This document shows positions 22,239 to 31,279 of a stretch of 37,111 nt of DNA, piece after piece. Each line of letters opens with the position of its first letter. Position 1 is the first letter of the stretch. The stretch comes from Bradyrhizobium forestalis (GTDB lineage Bacteria > Pseudomonadota > Alphaproteobacteria > Rhizobiales > Xanthobacteraceae): the NCBI RefSeq assembly GCF_002795245.1, contig NZ_PGVG01000040.1:1-37111 (forward strand), read 5' to 3'. The translations under genes and the position numbers were made by a program. The notes under the pieces are model-generated. The model worked only from the letters and a program-made list of their open reading frames with translations, was not told the origin of the DNA and made no database searches.

Positions 22239-23864
22239 ATGGGAACGACGAAGCCTTCGCAATCCTATTGGCCAGCGGATACGACGCGAGCCATCATGAA
22301 CGTGAGCATCGGCAGGGCGCTTGCCACGGCGGCCGCGGAGGTTCCCGATCGCATCGCGCTGATCGAGGTTGTGCCGGCATCTGTGCCTTCGCCGGTGGGC
22401 GCCGCGCAAGCCAATCGGCGCTGGACGTACGCCCAGTTGCAGGAGGACGCGAGCCGCTGCGCAAGCTGGCTGCTGGGGAAGTTCAAGACCGGCGACCGCA
22501 TCTGCGTCTGGGCACCCAACGTGCCCGAGTGGATGGTGCTGCAATACGGCGCCGCGCTCGCCGGCGTGATCCTTGTGACGGCTAATCCGGCGTTCAAGCC
22601 AAGCGAACTGGAGTTCGTGCTGCGTCAGTCCAGGGCCTCCGCCCTCTTCCATCTGTCGAGCTTCCGCGGCGTCGACACTGGCGCCATCGCCCGCGACATG
22701 GAGAAGATCGGTCTCGAGTGCTATTCCTTCGAAGGGTGGCTCCAGGCGATCCGGAGCACGCCGGCGACGGCGCTGCCCGAGATTGACCCGGGACATGCCG
22801 CACAGATCCAGTACACGTCCGGAACCACGGGCCGTCCCAAGGGTGCCCTGCTCCATCACCGCGGCCTGGTGACAAACGCGAGCCATGTTGCGGCCAGGGC
22901 CGGCCTGGAAGACAGCATCCTGCTGAGCCCCATGCCTCTCTTTCACACGGCCGGATCGGTCATGAGCGTGCTCGGATGCGTGACTTCGCGCGCGACGCTG
23001 GTTCTACCGTTGTTCTTCGATCCGCCGACGGTTCTGCAGGCCATCGAGGCGACGAGAGCCGAGATCATGTTCGGTGTCCCGACCATGCTGCTCGCCTTGA
23101 TCGATGCCATGAAGGCCGTCCCGCGCGACCTCTCGTCGTTGCGCCTCGCGTTGTCCGGCGGCGCACCGGTCTCTCCGGAGATCCATCGGCGGGTGAAACA
23201 AGCGCTTGGCCTTCCCGTCGTCACGGTCTATGGCCAGACCGAACTCAGCCCGATTGTCGCACAGACGAGCATCGACGATCCCGAGGCCGAGCTTGTCCAC
23301 ACCGTCGGAAAACCGCTCTGGAATGTCGAGCTGCGGATCGTCGATCCGATCGATCTGCGTGTGCTGCCGATCGGCTACGAAGGCGAGATTCAGGCCCGCG
23401 GTTATCAGACGATGATCGGCTATTTCGAGGCGCCTGAGGACACGCGCCAGGCCATCACGGCGGACGGATGGCTGCGCACAGGCGACTTGGGGAAGCTTGA
23501 TGAGCGGGGATATCTGCGCGTCACCGGCCGGCTGAAGGACATGATCATCCGCGGCGGAGAGAACATCTATCCGGTGGAGATCGAAGCCTGCCTCTTGCGG
23601 CATCCCGACGTCGCCGATGCCGCCGTGTTCGGGGCACCCGACGAAAGATGGGGAGAAGTCGTGGCCGCCGCCGTCCGCCTGTCGCCAAATGCGTCGCTAA
23701 GCGCGGACCAGCTGACCGAGCACTGCCGAGCGGCAATGGCGCACCACAAGACACCGACGCTATGGTTCGTCTGCACCGAATTTCCGCTGACGGCGTCCGG
23801 CAAGGTCCAAAAGTTCAGGCTTCGGGAAGCATTGGCCTCCGGCCAACTCGACGTTCTCGCATGA
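22239..23864 (+). CDS. Acyl-CoA synthetase (AMP-forming)
   Basis: A 541-residue ANL-family ligase that activates a carboxylic acid with ATP and CoA. Motifs: P-loop QYTSGTTGRPKGALLHH (about 190-206), YGQTELSP (A5), GWLRTGDLGKLDERGYLRVTGRLKDMIIRGGENIYPVEIE (A7-A8 hinge) and the C-terminal lysine in TASGKVQKFRL. Length and order agree with medium/long-chain fatty-acid ligases; substrate cannot be read from sequence. I prefer ATG 22239 because GGAGG at 22228-22232 is six bases away, while it directly touches ATG 22233. It follows the TetR gene by 20 bases (same operon) and probably feeds the divergent crotonase. Confidence 0.92.
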   Translation: MGTTKPSQSYWPADTTRAIMNVSIGRALATAAAEVPDRIALIEVVPASVPSPVGAAQANRRWTYAQLQEDASRCASWLLGKFKTGDRICVWAPNVPEWMVLQYGAALAGVILVTANPAFKPSELEFVLRQSRASALFHLSSFRGVDTGAIARDMEKIGLECYSFEGWLQAIRSTPATALPEIDPGHAAQIQYTSGTTGRPKGALLHHRGLVTNASHVAARAGLEDSILLSPMPLFHTAGSVMSVLGCVTSRATLVLPLFFDPPTVLQAIEATRAEIMFGVPTMLLALIDAMKAVPRDLSSLRLALSGGAPVSPEIHRRVKQALGLPVVTVYGQTELSPIVAQTSIDDPEAELVHTVGKPLWNVELRIVDPIDLRVLPIGYEGEIQARGYQTMIGYFEAPEDTRQAITADGWLRTGDLGKLDERGYLRVTGRLKDMIIRGGENIYPVEIEACLLRHPDVADAAVFGAPDERWGEVVAAAVRLSPNASLSADQLTEHCRAAMAHHKTPTLWFVCTEFPLTASGKVQKFRLREALASGQLDVLA

Positions 23865-23946
23865 ACCATTTCCTGAGTGCGAAGGAACAGGAGCCGGATC
23901 TAGTCCCCGGTGGGCGAATGCATCGGGCCTGAATGCCGCAGACTAT

Positions 23947-24561
23947 TTAGCCGCACTTGCCCAGAGCTTTCAGGATGAAGCGGATCTGGCCGCGCAGGCC
24001 CGCTTGGGTGTCTTCGCCGTGTGCAACACAGTGCTCGAGCAGAATCGGATGGAAGAAGGGCACGAACGCCGATCTGACCGCTCGGGCGGCTTCCGCGGCG
24101 TCATCGACGTCGAACTCGCCCGCGTCAGCACCCTCGCGTATGACCGCCTCCAAGATCATCACCATCCGCTCGACATGCGCCCGAATAATCGGCCAGTTCT
24201 CCTGCATGGCCACGACGATCAGATCGTGCATGGGCCTTGCCTCGGCCAGCATCACCTTGCTCTGGGCGTGAACGGCAGTCAGCAGTTGGCCGAGCTTGTC
24301 CGTGGCCGGCGCGTCCGTGCGTGCGATCGCCAAGGCAACGTCTGCGAACTCGTTCATGAGACGTCCGCAGATGGACTCGTTGATTGCATCCCTGGAGGGA
24401 AAGAAGCGGTAGATATTCGCCGGGCTCATGCCGAGGTCAGCGGCGATATCGGCCACCGACGTCCTGTGGTATCCGACGCGGCGGAAATGCTCCTCCGCCG
24501 CGCCGAGGATACGCGCCCGGGCCTCGTCGGAATCTAAACCCCGTCGGACCGGACGATTCAT
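23947..24561 (-). CDS. TetR regulator at end of RND operon
   Basis: A 204-residue TetR protein: HTH about 14-60 (ARILGAAEEHFRRVGYHRTSVADIAADLGMSPANIYRFFPSRDAINESI), C-terminal domain with KVMLAEARPMHDLIVVAMQENWPIIRAHVERMV. It starts 15 bases after the stop of the RND pump gene and is presumably its last co-transcribed gene, so it would be autoregulated with the pump. It converges on the acyl-CoA ligase (82-base gap). GxSxAN-YRFFPS resembles regulators of the AcrR/YbiH kind. The operators at 28808-28970 are candidates for this protein or for the divergent TetR at 28987. Confidence 0.88.
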   Translation of the reverse strand: MNRPVRRGLDSDEARARILGAAEEHFRRVGYHRTSVADIAADLGMSPANIYRFFPSRDAINESICGRLMNEFADVALAIARTDAPATDKLGQLLTAVHAQSKVMLAEARPMHDLIVVAMQENWPIIRAHVERMVMILEAVIREGADAGEFDVDDAAEAARAVRSAFVPFFHPILLEHCVAHGEDTQAGLRGQIRFILKALGKCG

Positions 24562-24576
24562 CGGATCGACAGAGCC

Positions 24577-27500
24577 CTACTCGGCAGCCAGTGCCGGCCG
24601 CAATTCCGGCTTCTCGCGCGCAGCATCGTGGATATCATCTGCGGTCGGCTTGATCCGGAACCACGCGGCGTAAAGCGCGGGAAGGAACAGCAGAATCAGG
24701 ACTGTCCCGACTGCGGTGCCGCCGATCAGCGTATAGGCCATCGATCCCCAGAAGACGGAATGCGTCAACGGGATGAACGCCAAGACGGCGGCAAGGGCGG
24801 TCAGGATCACCGGACGCGTCCGCTGCACCGTCGCCTCGATGACGGCGTGATAGTCGTCGAGACCTGCTGCACGGTTCTCCTTGATCTGTTCGGTCAGGAT
24901 CAGCGTGTTGCGCATCAGGATCCCCGCCAGTCCGATCAGTCCCAGAATCGCGTTGAATCCGAACGGCTGGTTAAAGGTGAGCAACGCAGGCACGACGCCG
25001 ACGAGACCAAGCGGTGCAGTCAGCATGACGAGCGCCATCATCGAGAAGGATCTCACCTGAAGCATGATGACGATCAGCGTTGCGGCGATCATGGCGGGAA
25101 AGACGGTCGCCAGCGCGTCATTGGCCTTCGTGGCCTCCTCGATCGAGCCACCCGTCTCGATGCGATAACCGGCCGGAAGGGATGCGATCAGCGGCTGGAG
25201 GGCTTTCATGACGTCCTTGGAGACCTCAGGAGGCTGCGTCGCCTCATTGATATCCGAGCGAATCGTGATGGCGGGCGTGCGATCGCGGCGCTTCAGGATC
25301 GGCTCTTCAAGCTGGACTTCCGAATGACCGATCTGGTCGAGCGGAATCGGACGGCCGTCTCGGCTCATCAGCGAGAAGTCGGCCAGCCGCGTCGGATCCA
25401 GTCGCTCGCCACCGGCGCTGCGTGCCACGATCGGGACATTGCGAATATCCTCGCGGACCTGCGTGACGGCGATGCCGGTGAGGAGGAACTGGAGCTGACG
25501 GCCCACCTCCGCTGGAGAGAGACCGATCAGGTTCAGCCGATCCTGATCCGGAATGAAGCGGAGCACCGGTGTGCGATTGCCCCAATCGCGATTTGCCTGC
25601 CTCACGTCAGCAACGCCACGCATGACCTCGACGGCTTTTTCGGAGATCCCGTACAATTTCGCAGGATCGGGGCCCATCACCCGAAACTCGACCGGGAACG
25701 GCGTGTAGGGTCCGAATACAAGCTGGGTGACGCGCACATACGCTTCCCGGGCAAGGCCCTGTGATACGGCCTCCCGGAGCCGGTGCTTCAAAGCCTCGCG
25801 CGCCTCGGCGTCCGGTGTCAGCGCGACGATCTTGGCAAAGGCCGGATCGGGGAGCTCTGGCGCCATCGCGAAGAAGAAGCGGGGCGCGCCCTGACCGACA
25901 TAGCTGGTGACGATCTTCGCCTCGGGCTGATCATGCAGCCAACGCTCGAGCTTCTCGACGACGGCGGTCGTCGTCTCGATGCTGGTGCCTTGCGGCAGGC
26001 GAACCTCCACCAGAACTTCGGGGCGGTCGGACGTCGGGAAGAACTGCTGCTTGACGGCCCCCATGCCGAGGCCGGACAGCGCGAACGCGATGACGACGAC
26101 GCCGCAGGTCAGGAACTTGTGGCGCACGGCGAAAGTGATGAGCCGGCGCAGACGCCGATAGTTCGGCGTGTCGTAGATCGCGTGGTGACCGCCCTCGATC
26201 GGCTTGATCGCAGGCAGCATCTTGACGCCAAGATAAGGCGTGAAGATCACCGCGACGATCCAGGAGACGATGAGAGCGAAACCCACGACCCAGAAGATGT
26301 TGCCGGCGTATTCGCCGGCCGTCGAGCGCGCGAAACCGACCGGCAGAAACCCCGCGATGGTCACGAGCGTGCCCGAGAGCATCGGCGCCGCAGTGTGGCT
26401 CCATGCATAGGCCGCCGCACTGATGCGATCCATGCCTTCTTCCATTTTCACCACCATCACCTCGATGGCGATGATGGCGTCGTCCACGAGAAGGCCAAGC
26501 GCGAGGATGAGAGCGCCGAGCGTGATGCGGTCGAAGAACCGGCCCGTTTCCAGCATGATGAGGAACACGACGGCAAGCGTGAGAGGGACGGCGGCGGCCA
26601 CGACGATCCCGACGCGCCAGCCAAGGCTGAGCAGGCTCACCAACAGCACCACTGCGAGAGCCATCGCGAATTTGATCATGAATTCGTCAACCGCCGAGGT
26701 GATGTTCACGGCCTGATCGGTCACCTTGTCGAGGGTCATCCCCAGCGGCAGCGTCCGCGCAATGGCTGCGGACCTCTCTTCAAGCGCCTTGCCGAGCGCC
26801 AGGCCGTTCCAGCCCTCCTGCATCACCGCCGCGAGCATGATCGTGGGCTCGCCCTGGTGCCGGATGATGTAGGTGGGAGGATCCTCGTAGCCGCGGCGGA
26901 TCCCGGCGATGTCGGACAGCTTCAAGGTCCGTCCCGCAGCAACGATCGGCGTGTCGGCGATCGCCTGCACGCTGTCATAGCTTCCGTCGACCCGGATGAA
27001 GACCTGCGGCCCCTTTGTGTCGATCGAGCCTGCAGGGGTGACCGTATTCTGCCGCTGCAAGGCTGCGATGATATCCTGTGCCGACACGCCGAGGGTGGCC
27101 AGCTTGGGATAGGAAAACTCCACGAAAATCTGCTCGGGACGTTCGCCGAGGATATTGATCTTCTTGACGCCGGGCACATGCAGCAGGTCCTGGCGGATCA
27201 CCTCGGCCTTTCTGGCGAGCTCACGCATCGGCATGCCCTTCGCCTTGAGGGCGTAGAGTGCGAAGCTCACGTCCGAATATTCGTCATTGACGAAGGGGCC
27301 GAGCACGCCAGCCGGCAGCTTGCGCGCTTCATCCCCGAGCTTCTTGCGGGCCTGGTAGAACTCTTCCTGCACGCTCGATGGCGGCGTGCTGTCCTTCAGC
27401 GTGACGGTCATGTAGGCATAGCCTGGCCGCGTGGTCGTCTCCACCCGGTCGTACCAGGTCAGCTCCTGAATCCGCTTCTCCAGCGGTTCGGCAACCTGAT

Positions 27501-27690
27501 CCTGCATCTCGCGCGCCGTCGCGCCCGGCCATACCGTGGTGACCGTCAGGGTCTTGATGGTGAAGGACGGATCCTCGGCCCGCCCAAGCATGAAGAAGGC
27601 GTAGGCGCCTGCGGCCGCGAGCAGGATGATGAAGAACAACGTCACGGCGCGTTCGCGAACGGCGACCGCGGAAAGATTGAAGCTCATCAT
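24577..27690 (-). CDS. RND efflux pump, inner-membrane subunit
   Basis: A 1037-residue proton-driven RND transporter with the usual plan: TM1, a large periplasmic loop (about 35-330), TM2-6, a long linker and TM7, a second loop (about 560-850), TM8-12. The TM4 proton relay is visible as GLLVDDAIIAIEVM (Asp-Asp near 400). The N-terminus MMSFNLSAVAVRERAVTLFFIILLAAAGAYAFFMLGRAEDPSF and the EDP-SFTIKTLTV segment are typical of the AcrB-like HAE/NFE group rather than of heavy-metal CusA pumps. The start overlaps the adaptor's stop by four bases (ATGA), so the two are translationally coupled. No outer-membrane factor gene is present, so it must borrow one. Substrate unknown. Confidence 0.94.
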   Translation of the reverse strand: MMSFNLSAVAVRERAVTLFFIILLAAAGAYAFFMLGRAEDPSFTIKTLTVTTVWPGATAREMQDQVAEPLEKRIQELTWYDRVETTTRPGYAYMTVTLKDSTPPSSVQEEFYQARKKLGDEARKLPAGVLGPFVNDEYSDVSFALYALKAKGMPMRELARKAEVIRQDLLHVPGVKKINILGERPEQIFVEFSYPKLATLGVSAQDIIAALQRQNTVTPAGSIDTKGPQVFIRVDGSYDSVQAIADTPIVAAGRTLKLSDIAGIRRGYEDPPTYIIRHQGEPTIMLAAVMQEGWNGLALGKALEERSAAIARTLPLGMTLDKVTDQAVNITSAVDEFMIKFAMALAVVLLVSLLSLGWRVGIVVAAAVPLTLAVVFLIMLETGRFFDRITLGALILALGLLVDDAIIAIEVMVVKMEEGMDRISAAAYAWSHTAAPMLSGTLVTIAGFLPVGFARSTAGEYAGNIFWVVGFALIVSWIVAVIFTPYLGVKMLPAIKPIEGGHHAIYDTPNYRRLRRLITFAVRHKFLTCGVVVIAFALSGLGMGAVKQQFFPTSDRPEVLVEVRLPQGTSIETTTAVVEKLERWLHDQPEAKIVTSYVGQGAPRFFFAMAPELPDPAFAKIVALTPDAEAREALKHRLREAVSQGLAREAYVRVTQLVFGPYTPFPVEFRVMGPDPAKLYGISEKAVEVMRGVADVRQANRDWGNRTPVLRFIPDQDRLNLIGLSPAEVGRQLQFLLTGIAVTQVREDIRNVPIVARSAGGERLDPTRLADFSLMSRDGRPIPLDQIGHSEVQLEEPILKRRDRTPAITIRSDINEATQPPEVSKDVMKALQPLIASLPAGYRIETGGSIEEATKANDALATVFPAMIAATLIVIMLQVRSFSMMALVMLTAPLGLVGVVPALLTFNQPFGFNAILGLIGLAGILMRNTLILTEQIKENRAAGLDDYHAVIEATVQRTRPVILTALAAVLAFIPLTHSVFWGSMAYTLIGGTAVGTVLILLFLPALYAAWFRIKPTADDIHDAAREKPELRPALAAE

Positions 27691-28790
27691 TTGCTCCCGC
27701 CGTCAGAGACCGTCCTGACCCGAGCGCCCTCGTGCAGGAGGTGAGCGCCGAGGGAAACAATCTGGCCACTGGAGCCCGATCCAGAAATAACGGCCGTTTC
27801 GCTGGTCACACGCAGAAGCTTGATGGGCTGAAAGCGTACGGTCGAGGTGGCGCTGTCGAAGACCCAAACGCCTGTCACTCGGCCGTCATCGAGCACGGCC
27901 CCCAGCGGCACCTGGACTTCCGGCTGACTGTCCTGGCTTGCAAGCCGAATGGTGACAGTCGCACCGAGCGGTGCTGCTGCCGCCCCGCCGTCCAGGACAT
28001 AGCGGGCCTCGTAGGTCCGGGTCTGCGCATCGGCAGAATCGGACAACTGGCGCAGATGCGCCGCATAGCGGTGTCCATCGCTTCCATACAGGCTGGCCTC
28101 GGCGAGCGAGCCGATCGCCGGTCGGACGGTTTCGGGAAGCGCCACCACAGCTTCGCGAGGACCGGACTGTGCGAGCCGAACGACCGTCTGGCCGGCCGAG
28201 ACCACTTGCCCCGGTTCACCAAGCGTTTGGGTGACCGTTCCGTCCGCGTCCGCCACCAGGACGGAATAGGTCGCCTGGTTCTCGGCGACCCCTGCCTCGG
28301 CTTCGGCCGCGGCGAGCTGCGCTTTGGCGGTGTCCGATGCGGCCTTCGCCTGCTCGTAGCGCTGTTTAGAAGTCCATCCGTCGCTGACCAGGTTGGCGTA
28401 TCGACGCTCATCCGCATCCGTCTGCACGACAACTGCACGCGCTGCGGCGACGGCGTTGCGCTTCGCTGTCAGCGCAAGACGCAGATCGGTTTCGTCGATC
28501 CGCATGAGCGGCTGCCCGGCTTTGACCTGCTCGCCGACATTCACCAGCCGCTCGACGATCTTGCCGGCGACGCGAAAACCGAGATTGCTTTCCACCCTCG
28601 CGCCGATGGTGCCCGTGAACCCACGCTCGGATCCACTCACCCGCGCGGCCGTCACCAGGCTCACCATCGGCGGTTCCTGCCGGGGGTCGCTCACGGCAGA
28701 GGCTTTTGGGGCGAAAATGCCGAGACTGACGAACGTGGCCACCCCCGCCGGGATCAAAATACCGGCCAATACGGCAATACCCCTCTTCAT
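27687..28790 (-). CDS. RND periplasmic adaptor (MFP)
   Basis: A 367-residue membrane-fusion protein. N-terminal signal anchor (MKRGIAVLAGILIPAGVATFVSLGIF), barrel-lipoyl half GFRVAGKIVERLVNVGEQVKAGQPLMRID (about 70-100), coiled-coil hairpin (about 105-170: LRLALTAKRNAVAAARAVVVQTDADERRYANLV...YEQAKAASDTAKAQLAAAEAEAGVAE), second lipoyl half (DGTVTQTLGEPGQVVSAGQTVVRLA), then beta-barrel and membrane-proximal domains. It links the pump to an outer-membrane channel. GGAGA lies five bases before the ATG. The promoter TTGCGG-N17-TATAGA (28848-28853 and 28825-28830, minus strand) is covered by a palindrome. Confidence 0.92.
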   Translation of the reverse strand: MKRGIAVLAGILIPAGVATFVSLGIFAPKASAVSDPRQEPPMVSLVTAARVSGSERGFTGTIGARVESNLGFRVAGKIVERLVNVGEQVKAGQPLMRIDETDLRLALTAKRNAVAAARAVVVQTDADERRYANLVSDGWTSKQRYEQAKAASDTAKAQLAAAEAEAGVAENQATYSVLVADADGTVTQTLGEPGQVVSAGQTVVRLAQSGPREAVVALPETVRPAIGSLAEASLYGSDGHRYAAHLRQLSDSADAQTRTYEARYVLDGGAAAAPLGATVTIRLASQDSQPEVQVPLGAVLDDGRVTGVWVFDSATSTVRFQPIKLLRVTSETAVISGSGSSGQIVSLGAHLLHEGARVRTVSDGGSK

Positions 28791-28807
28791 GCCCGTCTCC
28801 TGCTAAA

Positions 28808-28858
28808 TTAGATTACACTCAAACTCTATAAGCAAGTTAGAGTTCGACCGCAATCTAA
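28808..28858. promoter_or_regulatory. Promoter and nested palindrome for RND operon
   Basis: Inner arms AACTCTA/TAGAGTT (28822-28828, 28838-28844) and outer arms TTAGATT/AATCTAA (28808-28814, 28852-28858) share one centre (28833). On the minus strand TTGCGG (28848-28853), 17 bases and TATAGA (28825-28830) form a -35/-10 pair inside it, so a bound TetR dimer would block the adaptor-pump promoter. Confidence 0.75.
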
Positions 28859-28923
28859 AACATGGTGATGACGGCAACGTGATTGCCAAGGCTCGCCTCT
28901 CGGATGAACGGCGCCAGGCTTGA

Positions 28924-28970
28924 TAGATTGCGTTCGACCTCTATCTGAGATATAGATGTCAATCGAAATC
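28924..28970. promoter_or_regulatory. Promoter and operator for divergent TetR
   Basis: On the plus strand TTGCGT (28928-28933), 17 bases and TATAGA (28951-28956) form the promoter of the TetR at 28987. Arms TCTAT/ATAGA and GATT/AATC are centred on 28948. About 22 of 29 bases, from -35 to -10, match the opposite-strand RND promoter, so this is a duplicated element. Confidence 0.7.
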
Positions 28971-28986
28971 CAAATGGAGGTCCATG

Positions 28987-29565
28987 ATGCGTGTCAGTCG
29001 CGTTCAAGCCGCGGAGAACCGCCAAACCGTAATCAACGTGGCAAGTCGCCTCTTCAGGGAGCGCGGCTTTGACGGCATTGGGCTCAAGGACCTGATGGAG
29101 GGTGCCGGGCTTACCCAAGGCGCCTTCTACAAGCAGTTCGGGTCCAAAGAGGACTTGGCGGTCGAGGCGTCCAAGCGCGCGTTGGAGAGCGCTTCCGGCC
29201 GCTGGTCGGAGGCGACCGCGCGCAATCCCGATGACCCGCTCGGCGAAGTGATCGGGTTCTACCTCAGCGCTGACCATCGCGAAGAAAGAATGGACGGCTG
29301 CCCGATCGTCGCGCTCGGCTCGGATGCCGCCCGGCAGGGTCCCGACGTGAAGGCGGCGTTCGAAGCAGGCATCAAGGCCCATCTCGATGTGCTCGGCCGC
29401 TTCATTGCCGAGAACAGCGACGAAGCATCCAGAGACAAAGCTATGGCCATTCTCGCAACGATGGTCGGGGCCGTGACGCTATCGCGCGTGGTCAACGACC
29501 CCGATCTCGCTCGGGCCCTTCTGGATGCGGCAGCCGCACAGGTCCGCGCTACCGCCGCCGCTTGA
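28987..29565 (+). CDS. TetR family regulator divergent from RND operon
   Basis: A 192-residue TetR protein: HTH about 10-55 (NRQTVINVASRLFRERGFDGIGLKDLMEGAGLTQGAFYKQFGSKEDLAVEA), then MDGCPIVALGSDAARQGPDVKAAFEAGI typical of the C-terminal group with PF16925-like architecture (a conserved GC-P segment). Two ATGs stand in line; GGAGG at 28976-28980 is six bases from 28987 and three from 28984, so I take 28987. It probably represses itself and the RND operon through the paired operators. The hydrolase gene begins 29 bases after its stop and is probably in the same operon. Confidence 0.9.
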   Translation: MRVSRVQAAENRQTVINVASRLFRERGFDGIGLKDLMEGAGLTQGAFYKQFGSKEDLAVEASKRALESASGRWSEATARNPDDPLGEVIGFYLSADHREERMDGCPIVALGSDAARQGPDVKAAFEAGIKAHLDVLGRFIAENSDEASRDKAMAILATMVGAVTLSRVVNDPDLARALLDAAAAQVRATAAA

Positions 29566-29594
29566 ACGACGCCCTCGAAGCCCGGAGAGATCGA

Positions 29595-30446
29595 ATGCTC
29601 GTCCTGAGCGAAACCAAACCGAGTTTGCTCAAGCTGTCGGACAAGCTCAGCGTGCGCGTTCAAAAGACCGGCAGCGGGCCGCCGCTGCTCCTCATCCATA
29701 CGATCCGGACGCAGCTCGAATATTTCCGCAGCCTCGTTCCCCTTCTCGCCGGATCGCACACGGTTTACGCCATTGACCTGCCGGGCCACGGGCACTCACC
29801 GGTCGATCCGAGCGCGAGCTTCGACGAGCCCTATTTCAGGCGGGCCGTCATACGCTTCCTCGAGGAGCTGGACCTCTCGGACGTGACCCTTGTCGGCGAG
29901 TCGATTGGCGGGGCATTGGCCCTCACGGTGGCAGCCTCACTTCCGCAGCGGGTGAAGCGCGTTTATGCGATCAACCCCTACGACTACGAGACCCGCTACG
30001 GCGACGGCATTCGACGTGGCAACTGGCTTGCCAATTTCATCATCGGAAGCTTGCAAGTCCCGGTGCTCGGCGCGATCAACGCATCGCTCGAGAACAAGAT
30101 GATCCTCGGCAAGATCATGGGCGGCGGATATCACGACCCGCGCAATCTGCCGGCCGACCTGCTCGCCGAGTTCGATGAAGTCGCCCGCCGTCCCGGATAC
30201 AAGCGGGCCGCACGCAAGGTGCTGGCCGGCTGGCGATCCTGGAGCAAGGCACGCGACTATTATCGGCAGATCTCGGCGCCGGTCACGCTCATCTATGGCG
30301 ATAGCGACTGGTCTCGGCCAAATGAGCGCGAACGCACACGATCACTGATTCCTGCTGCGCAGATGCTGACGCTCGAGAATACCGGCCACTTTTCGGCGGT
30401 CGAGAACCCGTCGGAGCTGGCTCGCGTGATAATGGCGACAGAATGA
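29595..30446 (+). CDS. Alpha/beta hydrolase
   Basis: A 283-residue hydrolase of the alpha/beta fold. Oxyanion strand LLLIHTIRTQLEYF (about 35-48), DLPGHGHS, nucleophile elbow GESIGG (Ser about 106), acid in IYGDSDWSRP and His in ENTGHFSAVENP. This order fits esterases, lipases and haloalkane- or C-C-hydrolases; no lid feature is diagnostic. ATG 29595 has GGAGAG six to eight bases upstream; a TTG start at 29562 overlapping the TetR stop is possible but less likely. With the pump and TetR this may be a detoxification set: a hydrolase that acts on the compound that induces export. That is inference. Confidence 0.88.
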   Translation: MLVLSETKPSLLKLSDKLSVRVQKTGSGPPLLLIHTIRTQLEYFRSLVPLLAGSHTVYAIDLPGHGHSPVDPSASFDEPYFRRAVIRFLEELDLSDVTLVGESIGGALALTVAASLPQRVKRVYAINPYDYETRYGDGIRRGNWLANFIIGSLQVPVLGAINASLENKMILGKIMGGGYHDPRNLPADLLAEFDEVARRPGYKRAARKVLAGWRSWSKARDYYRQISAPVTLIYGDSDWSRPNERERTRSLIPAAQMLTLENTGHFSAVENPSELARVIMATE

Positions 30447-30833
30447 AATTGGCCCTTTCAGGCATACACCCTGAGATGGCGCCGCATCCGCGCGACGCAA
30501 CGGCCGGTTACGCTACTTGCGCATTCTTTCCAGCGCGGCCCGGTCTTTCGGACCCGGATAGCTGCCAACGATGAGCTCTGTTGCCTAAGTCATGCCGGAG
30601 CAACAACAAACAAGACATCCATCACTGCAGACCAACGACCGTTCAGCCGGGCAAACCTGTGACGAGAAACGGCGCGCCAGTAACATTGACGGGGATGATG
30701 AGAGGCGAGGCCGTCCCCAGCCAGCCTGCCGCACGACGCCATGTGAGGGTGATCACGGATGATATCTCCGCGACCCAGTATAGGTCGATGTGCAAGGTCG
30801 CGCTGATCACCCGAATGTTGCGAGGAGGCGTAC
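30447..30833. other. Intergenic region, mostly empty
   Basis: No gene is supported in these 387 bases. On the minus strand the frame ending near 30515 reads ATELIVGSYPGPKDRAALER with a stop upstream and downstream, which could be the C-terminal leftover of a lost gene but is too short to name. No FixK box, hairpin or repeat is obvious. Confidence 0.4.
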
Positions 30834-31067
30834 ATGGCTCAGGTCTATTTCCATTGCTCCAACCGTCGAGAAGTATTGATGGATCGTCGCGGTACATCCG
30901 TATCCGACCTGATCCAGGCGTGTGAGGAGGCCACCAGCAGGGTGCGATTGCTTATCGGAGCAACCAGCCTCGAAGATTGGCGCGATTGGGCCCTGCACGT
31001 CACCGATGAGACCGGCGACGAGATATTCGTCTTGCCGTTCTCATCCATGCTTGGCAAGCCAAACTGA
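30834..31067 (+). CDS. DUF6894 family protein
   Basis: A 77-residue protein, MAQVYFHCSNRREVLMDRRG...LIQACEEATSRVRLLIGATSLEDWRDWALHVTDETGDEIFVLPFSSMLG. This is the DUF6894 plan seen also at 1405-1623 (aromatic N-terminal strand, central helix, a DWRDW-LHV-D--G-EIF-LPF C-terminal strand pair), longer and better conserved. Function unknown. The ribosome site GAGGAGG is a few bases before the ATG. It is the last gene before the curli-like repeat. Confidence 0.8.
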   Translation: MAQVYFHCSNRREVLMDRRGTSVSDLIQACEEATSRVRLLIGATSLEDWRDWALHVTDETGDEIFVLPFSSMLGKPN

Positions 31068-31279
31068 AGGCCGGCGTCGTTGTGGGCGCTAGCATTGCAG
31101 GGGCGCGGCCGATGTGCTGGCGAAAGCCACAGACAGGCAGCGGCGCGAGGTAAATCACGCAAGGTGATCCCAAGCCGCCCTTGGCTACGGCTCGCTGGCT
31201 CGGCGCCAGGACCGTCCCGCGGCTCACAGGCGGCCCTCTCCGCGCCGTGGCCGCCGCGGAGGTCCATCCGTCGTTCCGG

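Noticed and set aside
25783..27744. Plus-strand frame of 653 codons opposite the RND pump
   Set aside because: Antisense to a full-length RND transporter; rich in Arg, Asp and His as expected for a mirror frame.
30515..30590. Minus-strand fragment ATELIVGSYPGPKDRAALER as a gene
   Set aside because: Only about 22 codons between stops, no start codon, no family recognised; noted as a possible remnant only.
31238..31261. GC hairpin at the left end of the repeat as an intrinsic terminator or transposon end
   Set aside because: It has no T run on the minus strand in either copy, no matching inverted repeat was found at the right end, and no transposase is present.
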